Shown here: positions 1 to 5,414 of the stretch, piece by piece
Layout of the letters: each line of letters opens with the position of its first letter
Position numbering within the stretch: position 1 is the first letter of the stretch
NCBI GenBank assembly: GCA_022567855.1
Contig: JADFGE010000115.1
Location: 1-8,302 of the forward strand
Direction of reading: 5' to 3'
Length of the DNA stretch: 8,302 bases
Origin: Planctomycetota bacterium
Lineage (GTDB): Bacteria; Planctomycetota; Phycisphaerae; Phycisphaerales; SM1A02
The notes under the pieces: model-generated
Databases searched by the model: none
The model's input: only the letters and a program-made list of their open reading frames with translations
What the model was told of the DNA's origin: nothing
Position numbers and translations under genes: made by a program

Positions 1-132
1 TGTCACTGACGGCATCGTGTTGCTCACATGGGCCCTACCATGACTCCTTCCTCACTCGAAGCTGAACTCCGCCAGATCGGACCGTCGTACTCCGGGAAGT
101 GGACGTGCGCGCGCACGGACCTGGGGGCTGCC

Positions 133-174
133 CGGCACGATAAGGCGGCGGGATCCGTGGTAGTGAGAACGTAG
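133..174 (+). pseudogene. Relic of an RDD-domain C-terminus
   Basis: The last 13 codons before the TAG at 172-174 read RHDKAAGSVVVRT. This closely matches the end of the intact RDD protein just downstream (WHDKAAGSVVVVQ). At DNA level, 16 bases are identical between 134-149 and 748-763. The same frame is open from position 10 with ATG codons at 28 and 40, but the roughly 30 residues before the match have no RDD character and no membrane helix, so only the tail of a second RDD gene survives. I infer a decayed tandem paralogue, or the edge of a rearrangement. A short expressed 44-residue peptide starting at 40 is possible, but I see no convincing ribosome binding site for it. Confidence 0.55.
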
Positions 175-194
175 GGTCAAAGTAAGGAAAGCCG

Positions 195-788
195 ATGCTC
201 AAGTGCACTAACTGCCAGGCGGAGAGTCTGGACGACGCCAGGTTCTGCGACGGCTGTGGCGCAGAGCTCACACCGACGGGTGGCGCAACCGTGGAAGATG
301 CGCCGCTGACTAGAGCTGTGACGAAGCCAACCTGCCCGTCCTGCGGAACGAACGCGCCCACAGATGCGGAATTCTGCCCCAAGTGCGGCCGAGCGATGCG
401 CGGCTACGCTTACGCGGGCTTCTGGAAGCGGTGGGGCAGCAATCTGTTGGACTCCGTGATCGCGTTGGTGATCGGGGGGGTGAGCGGGGGTATCTTTTCG
501 CTCCTCCTGCCAGGCGTCACGGGTTCGGCGGTCTACCTCCTAGTCGTTGTAGGGTACTACGTGATCTTGAACGGCACCGGCGGCACTTGGGGAAAGAGGA
601 TCGTCGGCCTACGACTTCAAGACGCTAGGACAGGCGAAGACATCGGTTATTATCGAGCCTTCGTCCGCTACATCGTCGCCATCGTCAGCGCCATCGTGCT
701 GTTCCTGGGCTACTTCTGGGTGCTCTGGGACGAAAAGAAGCAGACCTGGCACGATAAGGCGGCCGGGTCTGTCGTTGTGGTTCAATAG
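195..788 (+). CDS. Double zinc-ribbon RDD family membrane protein
   Basis: This 197-residue protein carries two N-terminal zinc ribbons, C4/C7/C18/C21 and C47/C50/C61/C64, separated by an acidic, Thr/Ala-rich linker. An RDD domain follows from about residue 74 to the end. The RDD part shows the FWKRWGSNLLD entry motif (R79, D86), membrane segments near 86-105, 110-127 and 156-176, the GGTWGKRIVGLRL motif, and the typical WHDKAAGSVVVV ending. The family sits in the cytoplasmic membrane; most members have no defined substrate, and some have been proposed as transporters. The ribbons probably face the cytosol and may mediate protein contacts. The ATG at 195 is preceded by a purine-rich AAGGAA at 185-190, a rather short spacing. 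The gene is intact and lies between a tail relic of a second RDD gene and a truncated hydrolase whose ATG is only three bases after its stop. Confidence 0.85.
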   Translation: MLKCTNCQAESLDDARFCDGCGAELTPTGGATVEDAPLTRAVTKPTCPSCGTNAPTDAEFCPKCGRAMRGYAYAGFWKRWGSNLLDSVIALVIGGVSGGIFSLLLPGVTGSAVYLLVVVGYYVILNGTGGTWGKRIVGLRLQDARTGEDIGYYRAFVRYIVAIVSAIVLFLGYFWVLWDEKKQTWHDKAAGSVVVVQ

Positions 789-791
789 CCC

Positions 792-1265
792 ATGCGAAAG
801 TTCGTAGCTCTGATCGTCCCAGGCACTGAGGGTGGTGGACACACGTGGCCCGGCGCCTCATTGGACATCGGCCAGTTAATCCCGACTTTCGGCGAGACGA
901 CCCAGGAGATCAGCGCTAATGACCTCATGTGGGCGTTCTTCCAGACTTACTCGCTTGGCAAGAAGCCTGCGCCGACCGCAACGGTAGTCGCCCAGCCCAC
1001 AGCGGCCCCCACAGCAACGGCGACGGTTGGGGCCTTAGCTGCGCCCTCCATTGGAGGCGGCGCAGAAGACGCTAGCAGCAGGAGCGCACCGCCCTGGGTC
1101 ATCGCTGCCCTGGCGGGCGTCGGAGCCCTCGTCCTCGGCCAGCGCGGGCTGGTACGTGCGGAGGCGCTGGGCGAAATGGAGAGACTGCTCCGGCCAAGGC
1201 TAAGCCTTCCGGCAACCCAGACCCCAAACGGGCGTGGGTGTTTCGCCCACTGCGGGCGGCGCTAG
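792..1265 (+). pseudogene. C-terminal remnant of an LpqC/PHB-depolymerase-like esterase with a Pro/Thr linker and membrane anchor
   Basis: The ORF encodes 157 residues. Residues 12-53 (EGGGHTWPGA, then GETTQEISANDLMWAFFQTY) match the C-terminal end of the LpqC/PHB-depolymerase/feruloyl-esterase alpha/beta hydrolases, where the His of GGGHTWPG (H17 here) is the catalytic histidine. The nucleophile serine, the acid and the rest of the fold, some 200 residues, are absent: the RDD gene ends three bases upstream of the ATG. A Pro/Thr/Ala-rich linker (59-78) and one hydrophobic helix (102-116) follow, which suggests an extracellular enzyme anchored at its C-terminus. Beyond the helix the frame looks unnatural. 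A shift after 1139-1140 would instead give a basic tail and stop at TAA 1201-1203. I read this as a non-functional fragment. A small expressed hypothetical protein cannot be excluded. Confidence 0.6.
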
Positions 1266-1269
1266 CGCC
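1258..1269. repeat. Perfect 12-bp palindrome at a gene end
   Basis: GGCGCTAGCGCC is identical to its reverse complement and contains the TAG (1263-1265) that closes the upstream remnant ORF. It lies 18 bases from the stop of the convergent zinc-ribbon gene. There is no adjoining T-tract on either strand, so it is not a classical intrinsic terminator. It may be incidental in GC-rich DNA. Confidence 0.3.
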
Positions 1270-1287
1270 GGAGTTCGTTACGCAGAT

Positions 1288-1515
1288 CTAATCCCGGGCG
1301 GATAGCTTTCGTCCACATTCACGGCAGAACCGGGCGTGACTGCTGTTCTCCGTCCCGCATCGCAAGCAGTTGGGTATCGCCGCGTCGTCCGCGGATTCCC
1401 AGCCATAGGGACTATCGAGACTTCCCACCAGGCGACGACTGCACATGTAACAGTGCGTCTCCCGGCTTGCATCAATGTCCGCATATCCACAGAAAGGGCA
1501 TTTCAGCTTCAGCAT
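1288..1515 (-). CDS. Small double zinc-ribbon protein
   Basis: This 75-residue soluble protein consists almost entirely of two treble-clef/zinc-ribbon knuckle pairs: C6/C9 with C22/C25, and C50/C53 with C64/C67. The linker between them is polar and contains a W. No other domain is present, so the function is not recognisable; such proteins usually act through protein or nucleic-acid contacts. The start is well supported. On the minus strand an AGGAG overlaps the stop codon of the upstream membrane-protein gene (bases 1522-1526) and sits about 6-7 bases before the ATG (1513-1515). Only nine bases separate the upstream stop from this start, so the two genes are very probably cotranscribed and translationally coupled. 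It converges on the hydrolase remnant. Confidence 0.75.
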   Translation of the reverse strand: MLKLKCPFCGYADIDASRETHCYMCSRRLVGSLDSPYGWESADDAAIPNCLRCGTENSSHARFCRECGRKLSARD

Positions 1516-1524
1516 CGACCGCTC

Positions 1525-2130
1525 CTAGTCCCAGTCTTCGATCTGGACCAGCCACTCACGGCCTCGCTCCAACAGCACCTCTCGCTGGCGCTCTAAGAAG
1601 ATCGCGATGGCCAGGATCACTACGCCAAGGCCACCGAATATGGCCGCCAGCGGTTCCACATCGAGAGCGGCTGCCGCTGGGAGGAGGGGTTGGCCGACTA
1701 ACACCAAGACTGCGACGAAGGTGGACACGATTCCCGTGACGAAGGTTAAGCGCACTCGCTGCAAGATACCCCATGCAATCACAAGCAATGACTCAGCGAG
1801 CAAGGCCAGACCGTAGATAAATACCTGCCCCTCGGCTCCTAGCATGCCGAACGACTGAAGGAGCGTGGTGCCCAGCATTAGAAGCAGGGCGGTGCCAACC
1901 AGCGGCATCGTCAGTTGCCAGCCCAGCCGTCGCCTCTCCAATTGGCCGATCGCCAGCAGGTACCCGCCCACCGGAAGCACGTACACCTGCGCCTGCTGGA
2001 GCTCGAAGTGGATCGCCTCCAAGAGGGCCGACGAGACGATGAGCGCTGCAGCCGGATAGGCCAGCCAAACGCGTTTCTCGGCCAAGGCCGCGATGCTGAG
2101 ATTGAGGCCGGCGACGAACAGGTGCGCAAC
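1525..2130 (-). CDS. 3' part of a large multi-pass membrane protein (SCO7613 C-terminal-like), 5' end lost
   Basis: About 200 C-terminal residues of a polytopic membrane protein are visible. Successive hydrophobic helices (for example LAYPAAALIVSSALLEA, YVLPVGGYLLAIG, PLVGTALLLMLG, GLALLAESLLVIAWG, GIVSTFVAVLVLVG, AIFGGLGVVILAIAIFL) are followed by a cytosolic tail ERQREVLLERGREWLVQIEDWD. The 'ERxRExLLExGRxW...xW' ending is what I associate with large Chloroflexota and actinobacterial proteins carrying an SCO7613-type C-terminal region; they often pair with zinc ribbons. That is recollection, not a search. The frame stays open upstream to 2697, but beyond about 2130 the translation is low-complexity antisense of ccsA, so the real 5' part is missing. 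The stop at 1525-1527 provides the ribosome-binding context for the zinc-ribbon gene that follows. Confidence 0.6.
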   Translation of the reverse strand, partial: VAHLFVAGLNLSIAALAEKRVWLAYPAAALIVSSALLEAIHFELQQAQVYVLPVGGYLLAIGQLERRRLGWQLTMPLVGTALLLMLGTTLLQSFGMLGAEGQVFIYGLALLAESLLVIAWGILQRVRLTFVTGIVSTFVAVLVLVGQPLLPAAAALDVEPLAAIFGGLGVVILAIAIFLERQREVLLERGREWLVQIEDWD

Positions 2131-2140
2131 CAAGTGCGCA
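2122..2140. repeat. GTGCGCA direct repeat at the junction of two truncated genes
   Basis: GTGCGCA occurs at 2122-2128 and again at 2134-2140, a 12-base period. This is where coding character switches from the minus-strand membrane protein to the plus-strand ccsA. It may be the microhomology used in a recombination or misassembly event, or it may be coincidence. Confidence 0.4.
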
Positions 2141-3180
2141 TCGCCTGGGCGAGTCTCGTACAGAGTTGGCAGAGTCAGGACGCGTCGGCCGTCAACGAAG
2201 CCGTGGCCCAGCTCGCCGGGGTTCTGCCTCAAGTCAATGCTGCCTTGTATCCAAGCCAGGAGAAGCTTGGGTGGGAGAGCTGGTACGTCGGGGCGAAAAA
2301 CATGACCTGGGTGTGGATGATCTATCTGCTTGCGGTCATACTGCTCGTGATGGCCGTGGCCTACCGCTGGCGCACGGCGCGCGGGCTCGGGCTCAGCGTA
2401 TTCGCGCTCGCCTTCGGCCTGCATAGCGCCACGCTCATACTGCGCTGGTACGTCTCGGGGCGCTGGCCCAACACCAATATGTTCGAGGCCGTGACCACCG
2501 CCGCCTGGTTCGGCGGATGCCTGGCCGTCATCTTGGAAATACTCGTCCGACGATCGCCGATGCGAGGCCTTTTTGCCCTGGGAAGCGCGGTGGCCTCGAT
2601 GATCGCCCTTATGTGCGCGCACTTCATGCCGCTGCGGCTCAACCCGGGTATCTCCAACAAGATGCCGGTCTTGCACGACGTCTGGCTCTACATTCACACC
2701 AACGTCATCATCTTCAGCTACATCCTCATCGCGATGGCCGCGGTCTCAGCGTTTTTCTACGTCATCTACCGGATCGGCGGGGGTAAAGCCGATCACGTGA
2801 ACGTCGGCGGGGCCGGGGCGATCATGCTCTCAACGCCCGCCGGCGAGTCGTATCTCAGCGAGTCCAAGTCCTCAGCCGGCCAAATCTTCGACGGGGCCAC
2901 GATGGTCCTGATGGAGTTGGCCTTCATCATGTTGTGGACGGGGCTCGTCATGGGGGCGATCTGGGCGGATCACTCCTGGGGTCGGCCGTGGGGTTGGGAT
3001 CCCAAGGAAGTCTTCGCACTCAACACGTTCATCGTGCTCGCGTTGCTCGTACACGTTCGCATGAAGGTTCGCGATAAAGGGCTGTGGACGGCGCTGCTCG
3101 CCCTGGCTGGGTGCGGCGTCATGCTCTTCAATTGGATCGCGATCAACTTCGTGATCGTCGGCCTGCACAGTTACGCCTGA
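2134..3180 (+). CDS. ccsA: Cytochrome c biogenesis protein CcsA (ResC/CcsB type), 5'-truncated
   Basis: CcsA handles heme in system II cytochrome c maturation: it takes heme across the cytoplasmic membrane to the outer face for attachment to apocytochrome c. The hallmark WWD heme-binding motif is present as WGRPWGWDPKE (2977-3009). Candidate heme-ligand histidines flank it: LHD and IHT at 2674-2676 and 2692-2694, and a C-terminal LHSYA His at 3166-3168. Several membrane helices begin with TWVWMIYLLAVILLVMA near 2302. The soluble stretch before them (AWASLVQSW...LPQVNAALYPSQEKLGWE) resembles the segment linking ResB/CcsB or an N-terminal domain to CcsA in Planctomycetota and Bacteroidota fusions. 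The frame is open to 1915, but codons before about 2134 are antisense of another gene, so the true start is not here. In-frame GTGs at 2122 and 2134 and an ATG at 2302 lack a good ribosome binding site. Confidence 0.88.
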   Translation: MRIAWASLVQSWQSQDASAVNEAVAQLAGVLPQVNAALYPSQEKLGWESWYVGAKNMTWVWMIYLLAVILLVMAVAYRWRTARGLGLSVFALAFGLHSATLILRWYVSGRWPNTNMFEAVTTAAWFGGCLAVILEILVRRSPMRGLFALGSAVASMIALMCAHFMPLRLNPGISNKMPVLHDVWLYIHTNVIIFSYILIAMAAVSAFFYVIYRIGGGKADHVNVGGAGAIMLSTPAGESYLSESKSSAGQIFDGATMVLMELAFIMLWTGLVMGAIWADHSWGRPWGWDPKEVFALNTFIVLALLVHVRMKVRDKGLWTALLALAGCGVMLFNWIAINFVIVGLHSYA

Positions 3181-3183
3181 GAA

Positions 3184-3204
3184 GAAGGCACGAAGGCACG
3201 AAGG
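3184..3204. repeat. Short tandem repeat, unit GAAGGCAC, about 2.6 copies
   Basis: GAAGGCAC is repeated at 3184-3191 and 3192-3199, followed by a partial GAAGG at 3200-3204, starting four bases after the ccsA stop. Purine-rich repeats of this kind turn up in intergenic DNA of planctomycete-like genomes, as I recall. No function is evident. Confidence 0.6.
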
Positions 3205-3220
3205 GGCCATGTTGTTTCGC

Positions 3221-3247
3221 CGGTGGGCTTGACCCACCGTCTTTTTT
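3221..3247 (+). terminator. Rho-independent terminator after ccsA
   Basis: A 7-bp GC-rich stem, CGGTGGG (3221-3227) with CCCACCG (3233-3239), encloses the five-base loop CTTGA. It is followed at once by TCTTTTTTC. It lies 40 bases after the ccsA stop and 25 before the next ATG, so ccsA and the following phosphodiesterase gene are probably separate transcription units. Confidence 0.75.
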
Positions 3248-3271
3248 CGCCACACTCGATGCCTTATTTCC

Positions 3272-3829
3272 ATGTCCCGTCCGCGCGCCAATCTTCGCCT
3301 GTTCGTCGCGATCTATCCGCCGCTGGAATTGAGCGCTGAGCTTGTCCGCTCACTTGAATCGCACGATCTGCCGGAACATCGAACCGTTCCGGCCGAACAG
3401 ATGCACATGACGCTGCATTTCATTGGCGATACGCCGGCGAAGCAACTCGACGCGACGATTGAATCGGTGCAACGAGCGACGGCTGGGATCAGCGCGTTTG
3501 ATCTAACGGTGCAGCGATTGATCACCCTGGGGCATCGCGGTTCGGCTCGCCTGGTTGCCGCCGAGACGGATCGACTCCCGGAATTGCTGGAGATTCAGCG
3601 TCGGTTGGTGACGCGCCTGGCTCGTTCGCCTCGGCGCAACTCCGCCGATCGGTTTCGCCCGCATTTGACGTTGTGCAGGTTCAAGAAGCCTACGAAGGGC
3701 ATCGTGTTGGATAGTTCACTTGATACCGAGCCGTTTCGTGTTCAGCAGGTTGTGTTGATGAAGAGCACGTTGCGCTCCGACGGCGCACAGCACCACGAGA
3801 TCATTTCTTGTGCGCTTTCCTTCGGCTGA
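3272..3829 (+). CDS. thpR: RNA 2',3'-cyclic phosphodiesterase (2H superfamily, LigT/ThpR)
   Basis: This 185-residue protein is the usual length for the ThpR/LigT branch of the 2H phosphoesterases. These cytosolic enzymes hydrolyse 2',3'-cyclic phosphates on RNA ends; some also join tRNA halves through 2'-5' bonds in vitro. Both catalytic HxTx motifs are present: H45-M-T47-L, within the context MHMTLHFIGD, and H131-L-T133-L, preceded by RFRP. The opening LRLFVAIYPP is the standard first beta strand of the family. The ATG at 3272 fits the family N-terminus, although no clear Shine-Dalgarno is seen upstream, where the sequence is T-rich from the terminator of ccsA. It stands alone between that terminator and a convergent HU gene. 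I see nothing indicating its native substrate. Confidence 0.9.
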   Translation: MSRPRANLRLFVAIYPPLELSAELVRSLESHDLPEHRTVPAEQMHMTLHFIGDTPAKQLDATIESVQRATAGISAFDLTVQRLITLGHRGSARLVAAETDRLPELLEIQRRLVTRLARSPRRNSADRFRPHLTLCRFKKPTKGIVLDSSLDTEPFRVQQVVLMKSTLRSDGAQHHEIISCALSFG

Positions 3830-3843
3830 CTACCAGAAAGACT

Positions 3844-3880
3844 CGCCGCGGAGTCGCAGAGATCGCCGAGAAGAAAAAGG
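3844..3880. repeat. Purine-rich GAG/CGCAGAG-type intergenic sequence
   Basis: Just after the thpR stop, a stretch of the form CGCGGAGTCGCAGAGATCG continues into CCGAGAAGAAAAAGG. It resembles the degenerate CGCAGAG-type repeats that I recall as widespread in intergenic DNA of environmental bacterial genomes. A single copy is in this window and no function can be assigned. Confidence 0.35.
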
Positions 3881-3927
3881 GTCTTGGTGTTCGATGGCTG
3901 CGTCTAGTCCACCCGTATCTTTCCTAG

Positions 3928-3947
3928 CCGCACATGAATATGTGCGG
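3928..3947. repeat. Hairpin 1 of a tandem pair (8-bp stem, 4-nt loop)
   Basis: CCGCACAT (3928-3935) pairs perfectly with ATGTGCGG (3940-3947) around the loop GAAT. It lies between the convergent thpR and HU genes, with no T-tract on either strand. It shares the design CCGCxxAT-4-ATxxGCGG with the second hairpin four bases downstream. It could be a REP-like element, a bidirectional transcription or processing barrier, or a protein-binding site. Confidence 0.7.
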
Positions 3948-3951
3948 GCGC

Positions 3952-3971
3952 CCGCGGATATGCATCCGCGG
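3952..3971. repeat. Hairpin 2 of a tandem pair (8-bp stem, 4-nt loop)
   Basis: CCGCGGAT (3952-3959) pairs perfectly with ATCCGCGG (3964-3971) around the loop ATGC. A GCGC spacer (3948-3951) separates it from hairpin 1. The right arm of hairpin 1 and the left arm of this one also form the 12-bp palindrome GCGGGCGCCCGC (3944-3955), so a competing central hairpin is possible. A smaller 5-bp stem, ACGAG with CTCGT (3977-3981 and 3986-3990), follows. Confidence 0.7.
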
Positions 3972-4021
3972 CTGGTACGAGTGACCTCGTCGAACATTAC
4001 CAACACAGGCTTCAATAAATG

Positions 4022-4291
4022 CTACATCGAATCCTTGAGCACTTGGCTGGGTTTGAAGCCGACCGTCGTGGAGGCTTTGATGTGCAGCGGCTCGCCCGTC
4101 ATCGGGTTGCGACCCATGCGGGCGGCGCGTTGCTTCTTGGAGAACGTGCCGAAGCCGATGATCGTCACCGCGTCGTCGTGCTGGATGCCGCGCGTGATGC
4201 AGTTAATGACAGCCTCGATCGCGCGGGCGGCGGATGCTTTGGATTCCCCGAGATCGGAGGCAACCGCCTCGATAAGATCGCCCTTATTCAT
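4022..4291 (-). CDS. hup: HU-family DNA-binding protein
   Basis: This 89-residue protein has the standard length and layout of HU/IHF nucleoid proteins. The N-terminal helical dimerisation part begins MNKGDLIEAVA. The GFGTF turn (46-50) leads into the DNA-contacting beta arm with R55, R58 and GRNPMTGE (60-67), including the intercalating proline P63. The C-terminal helix ends KPSQVLKDSM. The family binds and bends DNA as a dimer, generally with little sequence preference. On the minus strand the ATG (4289-4291) follows AGGAG with a nine-base spacing, and a promoter-like TTGACA/TAGAGT pair lies further upstream. The gene is divergent from the dehydrogenase gene and convergent with thpR; its 3' side holds paired hairpins. 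HU versus IHF subunit cannot be decided by eye, though HU is likelier. Confidence 0.93.
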   Translation of the reverse strand: MNKGDLIEAVASDLGESKASAARAIEAVINCITRGIQHDDAVTIIGFGTFSKKQRAARMGRNPMTGEPLHIKASTTVGFKPSQVLKDSM

Positions 4292-4331
4292 TCCGCGTAT
4301 CTCCTATCGCTTGGGGTGAAGTTCGGCCACG

Positions 4332-4359
4332 ACTCTACTGATCGACGCATCGCTGTCAA
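4332..4359 (-). promoter_or_regulatory. Candidate sigma70-type promoter for the HU gene
   Basis: Read on the minus strand, a perfect TTGACA (4354-4359) is followed after 16 bases by TAGAGT (4332-4337), four of six matches to TATAAT. Predicted initiation is around 4325, giving a leader of roughly 33 bases that contains the AGGAG ribosome binding site. Promoter consensus in this lineage is not well known to me, so this remains a sequence-level prediction. Confidence 0.45.
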
Positions 4360-4451
4360 TAATGGCTTGCCTGGGCCGGTCGCGTTTCGCTCCCACAGCG
4401 GCGATACTGGTACAGGCGTCCGGATCGCGACGATCCACCGCGGAGATCCAT

Positions 4452-5414
4452 GTGAGCAGCACCGACGTTGTCATCCAGACCGAGCACCTGTCGCCTGAGG
4501 CCGCCGATTGGCTGGCGCAGCGCTGTACGTTGGTGGTCTGTTCGTACAACGACCCGAAATTTGCCGAGGTCGTGGCCGAGGCGGCGGGTATCGTTGTTCG
4601 CACCTACACGAAGGTGGGCGAGCGCCTGCTCGAGGCCGCCCCCAAGCTCAAGGTGGTCGGCCGAGCCGGGGCGGGCGTGGACAACATCGACGTGTCGGCC
4701 TGCCGTACGCGCGGTGTCGAGGTCGTGTACACGCCTGATGCCAACACCCAAGCCGTTGTGGAATATGTGATCACGCTCCTGAGCAATGCGCTGCGCCCTC
4801 GGGTCACGCTCACTGCGCCGGTCAACGCGAGCGAATGGAAGTATCTGCGGGCGCAAACCGTCGGGCGACGGCAGATGAGCGAGCTGACGCTGGGTCTGCT
4901 CGGCTTGGGCCGCGTGGGCAAGCGTCTGGCGGAGGTGGCCGGCGCGATCGGCTTCGACGTTATCTACAACGATCTCGTGGAGATTCCGCCCCCGCAACGA
5001 TTCGGGGCCCGACTCGTCAGTGTCGAGCAGTTGTTCGCCGACAGCGACGTTCTGAGTCTGCACGTCGACGGCCGAGAGCGCAACCGACGCTTCGTCAACG
5101 AGGGACTGATTCGCCGCATGAAGCCGAACGTCGTGTTCATCAACACCAGCCGGGGGTTTGTCGTGGACAGTTCAGCGCTGGCGGATTTTCTCCGCAGGCA
5201 TGTTCAGGCCCTGGCCATGCTCGACGTTCACGACCCCGAGCCGTTCGGCTCAGACTATCCGCTGCTGGGGCTATCCAATGCTCGTTTGTATCCGCACTTG
5301 GCCAGCCGCACCGAAGCGGCGATGTTGAGCATGAGCTGGGTGGTCAGGGACGTGGTCGCGGTGTTGGAGGGAGAGAAGCCGAAACACCCGGCGCCCGAAG
5401 GTTGGAGTCGTTGA
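4452..5414 (+). CDS. D-2-hydroxyacid dehydrogenase, D-3-phosphoglycerate dehydrogenase-like (NAD-dependent)
   Basis: With a GTG start at 4452 the protein is 320 residues, usual for a D-isomer-specific 2-hydroxyacid dehydrogenase without an ACT domain. CGGAG lies six bases upstream. The ATG at 4362 is open in the same frame but would add 30 residues of no family character. Visible features are GRAGAGVDNID (70-80), the Rossmann G151-L-G153-R-V-G156 with D174 after it (suggesting NAD), catalytic R234 in NTSRG, E263 in DPEP and H282 in YPH. The full Arg/Glu/His set is therefore intact. Phosphoglycerate dehydrogenase (serine synthesis) is the nearest-looking activity; hydroxypyruvate or another 2-ketoacid reductase is also possible. 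The usual LHxPxTxxT loop reads LHVDGRERNRRFVN (203-216). It is divergent from the HU gene, and its TGA directly abuts the stop of the next, convergent gene. Confidence 0.85.
   Translation: MSSTDVVIQTEHLSPEAADWLAQRCTLVVCSYNDPKFAEVVAEAAGIVVRTYTKVGERLLEAAPKLKVVGRAGAGVDNIDVSACRTRGVEVVYTPDANTQAVVEYVITLLSNALRPRVTLTAPVNASEWKYLRAQTVGRRQMSELTLGLLGLGRVGKRLAEVAGAIGFDVIYNDLVEIPPPQRFGARLVSVEQLFADSDVLSLHVDGRERNRRFVNEGLIRRMKPNVVFINTSRGFVVDSSALADFLRRHVQALAMLDVHDPEPFGSDYPLLGLSNARLYPHLASRTEAAMLSMSWVVRDVVAVLEGEKPKHPAPEGWSR

Noticed and set aside
1525..2697. Full 390-residue minus-strand ORF as one protein
   Set aside because: Upstream of about 2130 the translation is His/Arg/Pro-rich antisense of ccsA with no hydrophobic helices, so only the 3' part is real.
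1915..3180. Full 421-residue plus-strand ORF as the complete ccsA gene
   Set aside because: The first 70 or so codons translate to Gln/Arg/Leu-rich sequence typical of antisense reading and overlap the well-supported minus-strand membrane protein; family character starts only near 2134.
3184..3204. Possible CRISPR-like repeat
   Set aside because: The units are only eight bases, directly adjacent and without spacers; it is a simple tandem repeat.
3928..3990. Intrinsic terminator for thpR or HU
   Set aside because: The hairpins are strong, but neither strand has a T-tract after the stems, so classical termination is not supported.
3810..4319. 169-residue plus-strand ORF across the thpR-HU region
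   Set aside because: It is antisense to the unmistakable HU gene and runs through the intergenic hairpins.
4362..4451. N-terminal extension of the dehydrogenase from the ATG at 4362
   Set aside because: The 30 extra residues have no family counterpart, and GTG at 4452 has a well-placed CGGAG and gives the standard N-terminus.
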